From: Nostoc sp. ATCC 43529
GTDB lineage: Bacteria; Cyanobacteriota; Cyanobacteriia; Cyanobacteriales; Nostocaceae
DNA length: 64,000 bases
Direction of reading: 5' to 3'
Assembly: GCA_003326205.1 (NCBI GenBank)
Contig: LWTK01000094.1
Span: 1-64,000, forward strand
Shown: in pieces, positions 10,101 to 17,188 of the stretch
Layout: each line of letters starts with the position of its first letter
How positions within the stretch are numbered: the first letter of the stretch is position 1
Notes under the pieces: model-generated
The model's input: the letters and a program-made list of their open reading frames with translations, nothing else
Databases searched by the model: none
What the model was told of the DNA's origin: nothing
Program-made: the position numbers and the translations under genes

Positions 10101-10116
10101 AGAAGTCAACTTATGA
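7111..10116 (+). CDS. Type I secretion ABC transporter with cNMP-like and C39-like domains
   Basis: This 1001-residue exporter has four parts. Residues about 15-135 resemble a cyclic-nucleotide-binding beta-barrel (LLQPGEIIGEIGLLREIP, as in CRP-type domains). Residues about 281-415 form a C39-peptidase-like domain: a Cys is kept near 298 (STFACFQML), but the catalytic His of the usual GHFVVL is Asn (GDNFAVL, about 369), so it is probably a non-cleaving, HlyB-like domain. Residues about 430-720 are the transmembrane region. The ATPase domain has Walker A GQSGSGKST (about 794), signature LSGGQRQR (about 900) and Walker B LLVLDEATSALD (about 920). A HlyD adaptor gene follows 137 bp downstream. 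It likely exports RTX/VCBS-type proteins such as those upstream; relation to HetC-like exporters is possible but not shown. Confidence 0.88.
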   Translation: MTYIKNTFPEFLTTIEGFDRLPDEAIANVSQQLQAWRYRLGQKIIGKESLPQQITIIYEGQVRLLGYEPQTQIPTTLKLLQPGEIIGEIGLLREIPCETAIASTEVVCLTLSAAVYFQLLESYPAFAEARKNRSNLVEVFDILGGYWQKQAIATLNLKELTQTALLDATIQYVNPGKTSFTQLDSGRVWFVSGGTVTNFAAGDRLEPEDDRDKIHVTSQTPARLLGLNPSTLILQDTRQLELAVSNTQPPSQEELDIPYASDEIVLSQTNGQTSKNSGKRIKYPFFGGKGELNSTFACFQMLAKHLEMPFRREVVRRILNEQIKRQGNISFPAVAYLSELIGLKAQLVDLPVASVTRIPTPALIRYGDNFAVLYETDANTIVVGVPSQGIVRCKPAQFVEQLDTDPTNFPPQVRVLLLTATKETPQERFGLRWFLPYLSRYRRVLIEVFIASFFVQLAALANPLVVQLIIDKVITQNSIGTLHILGILLLVVGLFEAVLTTLRTYLFVDTTNRIDMGLGSQIIDHLLRLPLRYFEKRPVGELSTRINELENIRQFLTGTALTVGLDALFSLVYIGVMLIYSWQLTLVGLSTIPVFVIITLIASPTISRQLRGKAERNSETQSYLVEVMSGIQTVKAQNIELRSRFSWQERYARYVAAGFKTVVTSTLANSTSNFLNKLSSLLVLWVGAYLVLQQELTLGELIAFRIISGYVTSPILRLAQLWQSFQETALSIERLSDIVDTPEEAETDRYNIPLPAITGEVKYENVSFRFGTSGPLQLSNVNLEFPPGKFVGIVGQSGSGKSTMMKLLLRLYETESGRILIDGYDIAKVELYSLRRQIGVVPQETLLFDGTVQENIALTNPDATTEEIIQAAQVACAHEFIMNLPNGYNTRVGERGSALSGGQRQRIAIARSVLQRPKLLVLDEATSALDYPTERQICLNLARAFKGNTVFFITHRLNTVSNADMIVVMDNSRVIEKGSHQELMAAKGHYYYLYHQQEVNL

Positions 10117-10117
10117 A

Positions 10118-10250
10118 CACGAGTCAGAATTCACGAGTCAGAATTCAGTAATAACCGTAGGGTGGGCACTGACATCCATAAATAGTGCCCACCCTACAAA
10201 AGTCAAAGTCTCATTTTCAATCCAAAATTCAAAATCCAAAATCCAAAATC
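10118..10250. repeat. Repeat cluster between T1SS genes
   Basis: Three repeats fill the gap between the transporter and the adaptor: a direct repeat of CACGAGTCAGAATT (10118-10148) beginning just after the stop codon; a perfect 14-bp inverted repeat GTAGGGTGGGCACT / AGTGCCCACCCTAC (10157-10170, 10184-10197); and a tandem CAAAATC heptamer run (about 10221-10250) that reaches the bases before the adaptor start codon. The hairpin could modulate read-through between the two genes. Confidence 0.75.
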
Positions 10251-10253
10251 ACT

Positions 10254-11822
10254 ATGACTCAACTTAATGGGAATCACACCAACGGTAATTATAAAAATGG
10301 AGCCAAGCAAGATTCACCAGTTGTGACAAAACAACAGAAAGTTGCTCCAGAATCGTTAATTAAATCAACTCCACAGGAGTTGGAACAGTCCGTTATTTTG
10401 CGGCAATCTCCAGTTTGGTCGCGTACAATTATGGCGACCTTGATGGCCTTAGCCTGTTTTGGAATTGCTTGGGCTTATTTTGCCAAAATTGAGCAAGTAG
10501 TACCAGCAACAGGCCAACTAAAACCCGAAGGAACAGTCAAAGATGTTCAAGCTCCTGTCAGTGGAGTAGTCAAAGCACTGTATGTCAAAGATGGACAAGA
10601 AGTTAAAGAAGGAGATGTACTACTAACTTTTGATTCCATTGCCTCTGTTGCAGAATTAAATTCTTTGAATAAAATTCGCGTAGCATTAACAAAAGAAAAC
10701 CAAATTTATCGGCGGCTCTTGGGAGCAAGTACCGCTACTACATCAGAACTATTATTTTTACGTGGTAACTTGCCACCAGAAACCACTTTTTTGTTGAAAA
10801 GTCGGGCAGCTTTAGTAGCAGAAAATGATTTATTGCGGACTCAATTAAGAAACTCCGGTCAAAATTATGCACTGGGAATTGATGAACAGCAGCGTCTACG
10901 AGCTGCCAAACAGGAATTAGATTCTCGTTCAGCTGCGGCGCGGTTAGAAGTAGAAAAAATCAGAAAACAAGTAACTCAAACTCAAGTTAAATTGGAAGAT
11001 AGTAAATCAAGTTTAGCTATTCAACAAAGAATTTTAGATAAACTGAAAATTCTCGCAGAAGAAGGTGGCATTTCTCAGCTTCAGTATCTCAACCAACAAC
11101 AAGAAGTACAAAACCGCACAGCCGAAGTAGCCCAATTAGGCGAAGAACTCAAACGTCTCCAGTTCGACATTGAGAGGGGACAGGAAGAGGTAAGCAATAC
11201 AGTAGCTGTCACTGACAAAAACGTTTTGGATAAAATAGCTGACAACAAAAAACGTATTGCTGAAATCGATAGCCAATTCATGAAAGTTGTGCTAGATAAC
11301 GAGCAACGTTTAGCAGATATAAATAGTAAAATCTCTCAATCAGAGTTAAACGTCAAATATCAAGAACTCCGCGCACCGGTATCTGGAACAGTTTTCGATT
11401 TGCAAGCTAAAAATCCAGGATTTGTAGCCAATCCAACTACAAAACTGATGCAAATTGTACCCAATGAAAAATATATAGCTGAAGTTTTCATCACCAACAA
11501 AGATATCGGTTTTGTGCGAAAAGGCATGAAAGTAGATGTCAGAATCGACTCCTTTCCTTACAGTGAATTTGGCGACATTAAGGGTGAAGTAGCTGGAATA
11601 GGTTCGGATGCATTACCGCCAGATCAAACACATCAGTTTTATCGATTCCCAGCTAAAGTTTCTTTAGATAAACAATCCTTAGTTATTAAGGGTAAAAACG
11701 TCTCTTTACAGTCAGGGATGTCTATCAGTGCCAATATCAAAGTCAGAGAAGAACGAACTGTGTTGAGTCTGTTCACTGAGTTGTTTACCAAGCAAGTTGA
11801 TAATCTTAAAGGGGTACGTTAA
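10254..11822 (+). CDS. HlyD-family periplasmic adaptor (membrane fusion protein)
   Basis: At 522 residues from ATG 10254; the frame is open further upstream through repeat DNA (from 10185), but those 23 codons are repeat-encoded and unlikely to be used. After a hydrophilic Asn/Gly-rich start, one membrane helix (about 85-105, IMATLMALACFGIAWAYF) precedes a biotinyl-lipoyl-like half (QAPVSGVVKALYVKDGQEVKEGD), a long coiled-coil hairpin (about 180-370), the second lipoyl half (ELRAPVSGTVFDL) and a beta-barrel end. This is the adaptor that bridges an inner-membrane ABC exporter to a TolC-like outer-membrane channel. It pairs with the transporter just upstream; no TolC gene is in the window. Confidence 0.88.
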   Translation: MTQLNGNHTNGNYKNGAKQDSPVVTKQQKVAPESLIKSTPQELEQSVILRQSPVWSRTIMATLMALACFGIAWAYFAKIEQVVPATGQLKPEGTVKDVQAPVSGVVKALYVKDGQEVKEGDVLLTFDSIASVAELNSLNKIRVALTKENQIYRRLLGASTATTSELLFLRGNLPPETTFLLKSRAALVAENDLLRTQLRNSGQNYALGIDEQQRLRAAKQELDSRSAAARLEVEKIRKQVTQTQVKLEDSKSSLAIQQRILDKLKILAEEGGISQLQYLNQQQEVQNRTAEVAQLGEELKRLQFDIERGQEEVSNTVAVTDKNVLDKIADNKKRIAEIDSQFMKVVLDNEQRLADINSKISQSELNVKYQELRAPVSGTVFDLQAKNPGFVANPTTKLMQIVPNEKYIAEVFITNKDIGFVRKGMKVDVRIDSFPYSEFGDIKGEVAGIGSDALPPDQTHQFYRFPAKVSLDKQSLVIKGKNVSLQSGMSISANIKVREERTVLSLFTELFTKQVDNLKGVR

Positions 11823-11829
11823 CTTGTAA

Positions 11830-11874
11830 CAGAATTCAGAATTCTGAATTCAGAATTCTGAATTCAGAATTCAG
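11830..11874. repeat. GAATTC-type STRR array
   Basis: Alternating CAGAATT/CTGAATT heptamers form a near-perfect palindrome in the space between two convergent genes. It belongs to the same class as the arrays at 12971, 19821, 19986, 24672, 24974 and 39067. Confidence 0.8.
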
Positions 11875-11939
11875 GAGTACGGGCTTACACTGTTCTTATA
11901 AACGTTCAAAAACCTAACTGAACTATTGCTTATTCTCAG

Positions 11940-12923
11940 TCATTTCGCTTGAAACATTAAATATGTCCCTCCTAAGCCTTCAACAATTGTGCGTGTATTA
12001 GCAATCATCATTTTTTGATAAGTATCTGCTTCGCCTCCAGGTTCTCCAAGTCCCTCAGAATATAGCATCCTCTGAGAAATTTTCACATCAGCTTCTGTGG
12101 CTACAGATTCAATTAAATTAGGGTTAATTGCTACCTCAGGAAAAATAGTAGGTACTTTAGCCTCTTTAATATTTTTAGCCAAATTGTTTACTCGTGGAGC
12201 TGTTAGTTTTTCCTGAGTGCGAATACCTTCCATTCTCCCTGCTAACGAAATACCGTATGCTTTAGCATAATAACCAAATGCATCAGAGGTAGTAACTAGC
12301 TTGCGTTGTTTGTCAGGAATACTGGCAATTGTTGATTTAATCCAGCTATCTAGTTGAGTGAGTTCATTGGTGAGTTTTTTTGTATTGCTGGTATAAATCT
12401 CTGCATCGCTAGATGATAATTTTTTGAGGTTACTACTAATTATTTTTACCATCTCCATCGCATTCTTAGTATTATGCCAAATATGAGGATCGCTTACCCT
12501 TTTACCACCTTGGATAAATGTTTGTGGCTTAGACAGTGCAACTTGAGCAACGGCTATTTTTGGTGCAGAATTTTTTGTGGTTTTAATTAATGCGATCGCA
12601 TTTGGCTCAAAATTGTAACCAGTATAAAGAATCAGATTAGCTTGCTCAATAGCTTTACGATCTTCCGGCTTTAGTTTATAAACTTTCGGATTGGCGGTTG
12701 GGGAAATCAAACAAGTGAGGTTAACTGTATTCTCTGCAATTTGTCTGGCTAAGTCGCAAAGTACACTTGTAGTTGCTACGACTCGCGGAAGATTTTCATT
12801 TACTTCGGCCGTAGTCTGAGTAAATGTAGTTCTTACAGCTTGATTCCCACACCCAACAAATCCAAATGTAAATACAACAAGAATAGCTCGTAATAAATTA
12901 TTTTTTGGTGATTTTTCTGACAT
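11940..12923 (-). CDS. ZnuA/MntC-family substrate-binding lipoprotein with altered metal ligands
   Basis: A 327-residue member of the cluster A-I metal-binding family (TroA/ZnuA). The N terminus is a lipoprotein signal with lipid-accepting Cys25 (GFVGC). The family usually coordinates Zn or Mn with His, His, His/Glu and Asp. Here the second site is present (DPHIW, His147), but the first position reads NPKVY (Lys80), the third TTSDAF (Ser213) and the fourth YSEGLG (Glu290), judged by alignment from memory. It may therefore bind another metal, bind weakly, or act as a chaperone. The second of two in-frame ATGs is chosen because AGGAG sits 6 bases before it and touches the first. No permease or ATPase gene is adjacent. 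A Zur/Fur-like box lies about 30 bp upstream. Confidence 0.8.
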   Translation of the reverse strand: MSEKSPKNNLLRAILVVFTFGFVGCGNQAVRTTFTQTTAEVNENLPRVVATTSVLCDLARQIAENTVNLTCLISPTANPKVYKLKPEDRKAIEQANLILYTGYNFEPNAIALIKTTKNSAPKIAVAQVALSKPQTFIQGGKRVSDPHIWHNTKNAMEMVKIISSNLKKLSSSDAEIYTSNTKKLTNELTQLDSWIKSTIASIPDKQRKLVTTSDAFGYYAKAYGISLAGRMEGIRTQEKLTAPRVNNLAKNIKEAKVPTIFPEVAINPNLIESVATEADVKISQRMLYSEGLGEPGGEADTYQKMMIANTRTIVEGLGGTYLMFQAK

Positions 12924-12951
12924 CCTCATCTCCTACTGGATGCATAAAAAA

Positions 12952-12968
12952 GATAATCATTATAATTC
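12952..12968 (-). promoter_or_regulatory. Zur/Fur-like operator upstream of metal-binding lipoprotein
   Basis: AGATAATCATTATAA matches the 7-1-7 palindrome TGATAATCATTATCA, the cyanobacterial Zur-type box as I recall it, at 13 of 15 positions. It sits 30-45 bases before the lipoprotein start codon, a normal operator position. Fur or another FUR-family regulator could also bind it. No other gene starts close by on the opposite strand. Confidence 0.6.
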
Positions 12969-13745
12969 AAGAATTCTGAATTCAGAATTCAGCAGACAAG
13001 GTTTTTGCAAGCAAAATGTAGCTTTACGCGACGGGCTGCAAAACTGCTAAAGGTAAAAGCACCAAGATACGAGGCGATGCTAGGGTGTCTGTTTGGTAGA
13101 AAATGTAGTTGCAGCCTGTTACCATCTGCATCAAGCAACTATACCATTGTGCTGATGTGCCGTCAAAATCGCAAATTGATTCAGGAAAGGAATGTGGTAA
13201 TGGAGGCGCGTATCGCTCATACGGGTTGAAGGGAGCAAAGCAAGTCGTGAATCTAAGGCAATTGTAGCTGTGCTTTTATGATGTGTGATATGTATTTGTT
13301 ACAAAATTGCTGAATTGGGGATTTTTAACCATTAATCAATTGCTGTTGCTTCCTGAAAAAAAGCTATATTTAGAAAAAGCTAGCGATCGCCAACTAATAT
13401 GGATATTCGCAAAAAACTTAACCGTGTTGTAGAGTAGCTTCATGAATTCTAACTCCAGAAGCAATCAGAGGAACCTTTCTTTGATAGCAGCATTGGAATT
13501 GTAATATTAAGATTGCAGTTGAAAAAATAGCAAGACTTTTATAAAAATTATCTTTTAGTACATTAGAGTTCTAAATTCTTTATTATTCATATAAAGCTTC
13601 TACTTTATTGCGTAAAAAAACTTCCTCTCAAGTCCAAAACACTGATTTCCTACTCCTCAGTCACTATATACCTAAATAGCTTCCAAAATCAAAGCAGATT
13701 ACTTGTAGAACAACTCCTCAAAGCTGACATTATTCAAGATAAACG
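12969..13745. other. Intergenic region with STRR and repeat remnant
   Basis: This contains a GAATTC-type STRR (12971-12992), a stretch of higher GC at about 13000-13260 whose open frame (13005-13229) has no recognisable family character and may be a decayed gene, and a fragment at about 13625-13710 resembling the right half of the 31611 repeat element (TTTCCTACT core, AAAATCAAAG end). I see no RNA gene. Confidence 0.45.
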
Positions 13746-14081
13746 ATGGTAATTTTAGTTGTTACAATTAACACCTTTATTTCGTTGATACTACTCTATA
13801 TTGCTTTGCAGGTGTGGCAACTTAAGCAGCGATTAGCATCTGTAGCAGATAGCTTAACTGCCTATGAAATTTGTACCCATACAACACTGCATCAAGCACC
13901 GGAAAATATTTATCTGAATCAGCAGAATATTTATAACTTACGACAGAGAAACCAAGCACTACAGATACAAATTCAACAAGTGCAGCAAATTATCAGTCTG
14001 ATTTTACTAGGGCGGCAAATCTGGCAGCGTTATTTTCAAAGACGAGAGTTAACGCCTCACAAAACAAGATTCATAAAATGA
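13746..14081 (+). CDS. Small membrane-anchored coiled-coil protein
   Basis: A 111-residue protein I do not recognise by family. The first 20 residues are a strong hydrophobic helix (ILVVTINTFISLILLYIAL), followed by a polar region rich in Gln and Asn with heptad-like character (about 60-90), a second hydrophobic patch (IISLILLG) and a basic tail (HKTRFIK). It lies 300 bp upstream of the YtxH and DUF948 genes on the same strand; all three are small envelope-type proteins and may be functionally linked. The start ATG 13746 follows a weak ribosome site. Confidence 0.6.
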   Translation: MVILVVTINTFISLILLYIALQVWQLKQRLASVADSLTAYEICTHTTLHQAPENIYLNQQNIYNLRQRNQALQIQIQQVQQIISLILLGRQIWQRYFQRRELTPHKTRFIK

Positions 14082-14380
14082 GTTAATCAACAAAAGCTGA
14101 CAATTGAGCAAATCCTAAGCCAGAAGTCAAGATTGACAGCAAAATGATGACTCCTGAATTCTTAGAATAAAAGCAACATTTGTGGCTGATATTTTGTCAG
14201 GATAGTAACTACCGCACTGTGACAGAAGTTCTGGCTACCTTTAACAAAGGACTTAAACCCTTAGTCTGCTGAATTAAGATGCTAGCTGGATTTGCACCGT
14301 GCTACACATAGATAAAATTGTTTAAGTCTTGCAAGGGGGGAAAACCCACCTAAAATGGGTCTAAGGAGAGAAACAACAAA

Positions 14381-14731
14381 ATGTCTAATAATCGTTCTGG
14401 AATATTTGTTGGCGGTTTGATGCTGGGAGCTACCATCGGCGCTTTGGCCGGTTTACTCGTTGCTCCACGCACAGGGCGCGAAACGCGGAAAATATTGAAA
14501 AAATCTGCCAATGCCATCCCAGAATTGGCAGAAGATATATCGACAAGCGTGCAAATCCAGGCAGATCGTCTTTCTGCCAGCGCACTGCGAAACTGGGATG
14601 AAACTTTAGATAGATTAAAGGAAGCGATCGCCGCAGGTGTAGATGCTAGTCAGCGAGAAAGCCAAATCTTGAAGCGTCAAACATCACCTGAAGATTCAGA
14701 TTCGCTTCCCCAGCAATTAGAACGCTTATAA
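14381..14731 (+). CDS. YtxH domain protein
   Basis: A 116-residue protein with the YtxH pattern: a short Gly/Ala-rich membrane segment (FVGGLMLGATIGALAGLLVAP, residues 9-29) followed at once by the conserved APRTGRETRK motif and a long amphipathic helix. YtxH proteins are general-stress-associated membrane proteins; the molecular role is not established. AAGGAG (about 14363) precedes the start codon by 12 bases, and an ACCCA/TGGGT hairpin lies just before it. The DUF948 gene begins 11 bases after the stop, so the two are almost surely co-transcribed. Confidence 0.85.
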   Translation: MSNNRSGIFVGGLMLGATIGALAGLLVAPRTGRETRKILKKSANAIPELAEDISTSVQIQADRLSASALRNWDETLDRLKEAIAAGVDASQRESQILKRQTSPEDSDSLPQQLERL

Positions 14732-14742
14732 ATGATGTAACC

Positions 14743-15282
14743 GTGATCGACCCCCTGTTTTGGTTGGGACTTTCCTTGCTCTTAGTCGCCACAAGCTTAA
14801 CTGCCGTTTTAGTGGCGGCCATACCGGCTTTGCAGGAGTTAGCACGCGCAGCCCGGAGTGCAGAAAAGCTATTTGACACACTCTCACGAGAATTACCACC
14901 GACCCTAGATGCTATCCGCGTCACAGGATTAGAAATTACTGACTTAACTGATGATGTCAGTCAAGGCGTAAAAAGTGCCAGTCAAGTTGTCAAACAAGTT
15001 GACCAAAGCCTTGATAGTGCAAGAATTCAGGCTCAAAATCTGCAAGTAGGTACGCGCAGCATAGTTGTTGGCGTCAAAGCAGCTTGGAGAAACTTCACGC
15101 GCCAAAAGCCAACAAGACGAATGAGCGATCGTCTCGGCGGCAATGAAAAACCAGCACTGACGTTGCGAGAACGAGAAGTGTTGAGACAAGACAATCACCG
15201 CATCAAACCAGAAGCCTACCGCGCCAATGACAGTTACAACGAGACTGCTAGCTGGGAAACAGATTTTGATGATGAAGAGTGA
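14743..15282 (+). CDS. DUF948 domain protein
   Basis: A 179-residue protein beginning at GTG 14743. One N-terminal membrane helix (about 4-27, FWLGLSLLLVATSLTAVLVAAIPAL written in part) leads into a long helical domain (residues 30-115) with the repeated polar/hydrophobic pattern of DUF948, then a charged tail. DUF948 proteins commonly sit beside YtxH proteins, as here, and are thought to be envelope-associated; function unknown. No Shine-Dalgarno is evident before the GTG, so translation may be coupled to the upstream gene. Confidence 0.8.
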   Translation: MIDPLFWLGLSLLLVATSLTAVLVAAIPALQELARAARSAEKLFDTLSRELPPTLDAIRVTGLEITDLTDDVSQGVKSASQVVKQVDQSLDSARIQAQNLQVGTRSIVVGVKAAWRNFTRQKPTRRMSDRLGGNEKPALTLREREVLRQDNHRIKPEAYRANDSYNETASWETDFDDEE

Positions 15283-15338
15283 ATTGCGGCATGGGGAGAT
15301 AGGGAGATGGAGAGATGAGAGAATAATTCCAAACTTCA

Positions 15339-15388
15339 AACTCCTCACTCCTAACTCCTCACTCCTAATTCCTAACTCCTAACTCCTG
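15339..15388. repeat. CTAACTC heptamer STRR
   Basis: Seven-base units of the type CTCCTAA/CTCCTCA run in tandem between the DUF948 and TPM genes. Related arrays occur at 16338, 22950, 24325, 56381 and 56537. Confidence 0.8.
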
Positions 15389-15524
15389 CCCCCCGCCCAA
15401 AAAGGCTTTGCTTTGATCCCTAAGATTAGAGTAAAGTAAACAAGTGTAAAGAAGTATGATTTTTCCAGTACTCTTTTAAAACAACTTGTTCACTTTTACC
15501 TTTGATATTTCTATAAAAACGTTC

Positions 15525-16331
15525 ATGCAGTCTTGTTTTTGGCGACGAATCCTGGTATCCATTGCAGTATTTTTTCTGGCTGGGTCAATTTGGGTGATGC
15601 ATTCTTCCCCAGCGCTGGCTTATGACAATCCTGACTTACTTCCAAAGACCTTTACCCCAGTTGTAGACTTAGCTAAATCTCTCCCTGAACTACAAGAAGA
15701 AAAACTTGTCAAAGATTTAGAGCAGTTTGAAGTAGATACGGGCTGGAAATTGCGAGTGTTGACTCAGTATGACCGCACACCCGGTCGGGCAGTGATTAAT
15801 TATTGGGGCTTAGATGATAAAAGTATTTTGCTAGTTGCTGATTCTCGCGGCGGTAACATCTTGAGCTTTAGTGTCGGCGATGCTGTTTATGAACTTTTAC
15901 CCCGGACTTTCTGGATAGAACTGCAAACCAGGTTCGGCAATTTGTACTTTGTACGCGAGCAAGGCGAAGACCAAGCCATTTTGCAAGCTTTAGAATCTGT
16001 TAAAGGCTGTTTACTCAAAGGTGGTTGCAATGTCGTCCCCGGACTGCCACGAGAACAGTGGATTCTCACCTTGATTACTTCAGTTATTGGTGGGATAATT
16101 TGCGGATTTGCAGCTCAACCCCGCGAACAAGGGCAAGTTTTTGCTTGGCAATGGGCTTTAATTTTCTCTCCTTTGTGGGGAATCTTATTTATTGCCTTTG
16201 GCATCGGCCCAGTAGTGACACGTACAAACGACTGGTTACCCCTAGTTCGTAATATTTCTGGGTTTCTCATTGGCGTCTTGGTTGCTTATCTATCTCCTAT
16301 TTTCAGTCGGCCTTCTTCCACTAACGAGTGA
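15525..16331 (+). CDS. TPM-domain (Psb32/TLP18.3-like) membrane protein
   Basis: At 268 residues from ATG 15525 (an in-frame TTG lies 39 bases earlier). A signal or membrane segment (ILVSIAVFFLAGSIWVMHSS) ends in ALAYDNP, a plausible cleavage site. Residues about 40-165 match the TPM fold, named for TLP18.3, Psb32 and MOLO-1 (VDLAKSLPELQEEKL, LEQFEVDTGWKLRVLTQ). In plants the thylakoid lumen relative TLP18.3 takes part in photosystem II repair. The C terminus adds two or three hydrophobic helices (about 175-255), so the TPM domain would face the lumen or periplasm and be anchored on both sides. Role in photosystem II is inferred only. Confidence 0.78.
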   Translation: MQSCFWRRILVSIAVFFLAGSIWVMHSSPALAYDNPDLLPKTFTPVVDLAKSLPELQEEKLVKDLEQFEVDTGWKLRVLTQYDRTPGRAVINYWGLDDKSILLVADSRGGNILSFSVGDAVYELLPRTFWIELQTRFGNLYFVREQGEDQAILQALESVKGCLLKGGCNVVPGLPREQWILTLITSVIGGIICGFAAQPREQGQVFAWQWALIFSPLWGILFIAFGIGPVVTRTNDWLPLVRNISGFLIGVLVAYLSPIFSRPSSTNE

Positions 16332-16337
16332 AGAGTA

Positions 16338-16412
16338 CTGAGTTAGGAATTAGGAGTTATGAGTTATGAGTGGTAAGTTCTAACTCCAAACTCCTAACTT
16401 CTAACTCCTAAC
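16338..16412. repeat. Inverted heptamer STRR
   Basis: GTTAGGA-type units on the left half face TCCTAAC-type units on the right half, making a long imperfect hairpin between the TPM and methylmutase genes. Confidence 0.7.
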
Positions 16413-16462
16413 TCTCTTAAACTGATAAGCTGAAAGCTAAATATTTGAGAAGCTCAACAACA

Positions 16463-17089
16463 ATGGAATGGCACGTAACTGATGCTCAAAGTTTAGCAAT
16501 CATTGATAGTGAAATTGGCGATCATGTCTTTTCACCAGCAGAGTATGAGATTGTGCGTCGGGTAATCTACGCCACGGCTGACTTTGAGTATAAGTCTTTG
16601 ATTCGCTTTTCTGAGCGTGCCTTGCAAGCTGGAGCAGCAGCCTTAGCTGCGCGTACCACGATTGTGGTAGATGTACCGATGGTACAAGTAGGTATTGCCT
16701 ACGACATCCAAAATACCTTTGCTAATCCAGTGTATTGCAGTATGGAAGCTTTGACACGCCCACAAATAGAAAAAACGCGGGCTGCATGGGGAATAGAAAC
16801 CCTGGCAAAGCGTTATCCAGAGGGTATTTTTGTGGTAGGTCAAGCGCAAACCGCATTAACAGCATTGGTAGATTTAATCGAAGCTGAGGAAATTAGACCC
16901 GCTTTAATAATTGCAACTCCGGTGGGATTTGTAAATGTCGATGCAAAGGTGCGTTTACAAGACTCTCTGGTTCCCCACATTACAATAGAAAGTCGTAAAG
17001 GTAATGCAGTTATAGCAGCTGCGATCGTTGACGGATTGGTAGATTTGGCTTGGCAAGCCTATGGGCAAGATAGAAATCGAGGAAGCTAG
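16463..17089 (+). CDS. cobH: Precorrin-8X methylmutase family protein (CobH/CbiC)
   Basis: A 208-residue protein, the family's usual size, from ATG 16463. Family landmarks are visible: IIDSEIGDHVFSPAE at the start, ALAARTTIVVDVPMVQ in the middle, VGQAQTALTALVDLI and the ATPVGFVNVD loop. CobH moves the C-11 methyl to C-12 of precorrin-8X in cobalamin synthesis. The catalytic His43 of the Pseudomonas enzyme (VRMVHACG) aligns with Tyr36 here (VRRVIYATAD), so the usual general acid is missing. Cyanobacterial relatives I recall share this. The protein may still act on the corrin ring or may have changed role. No other cobalamin gene and no B12 riboswitch is adjacent. Confidence 0.82.
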   Translation: MEWHVTDAQSLAIIDSEIGDHVFSPAEYEIVRRVIYATADFEYKSLIRFSERALQAGAAALAARTTIVVDVPMVQVGIAYDIQNTFANPVYCSMEALTRPQIEKTRAAWGIETLAKRYPEGIFVVGQAQTALTALVDLIEAEEIRPALIIATPVGFVNVDAKVRLQDSLVPHITIESRKGNAVIAAAIVDGLVDLAWQAYGQDRNRGS

Positions 17090-17188
17090 GAAAGTCGGCT
17101 CTGTGTTATCCTGTATCCAAAAGAGTATTCCTAATTAGTGAATATCCTGATATTTTATTAAATATTACCGAGTAAGGAGCCTAGTACT

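Noticed and set aside
13005-13229. Open frame of 74 codons near the Zur box
   Set aside because: No family resemblance, unusual Cys/Arg content and no ribosome site; kept only as a possible remnant.
16413-16462. Cobalamin riboswitch before the methylmutase gene
   Set aside because: The leader is about 50 bp of STRR and AT-rich DNA, with no B12-box-like sequence.
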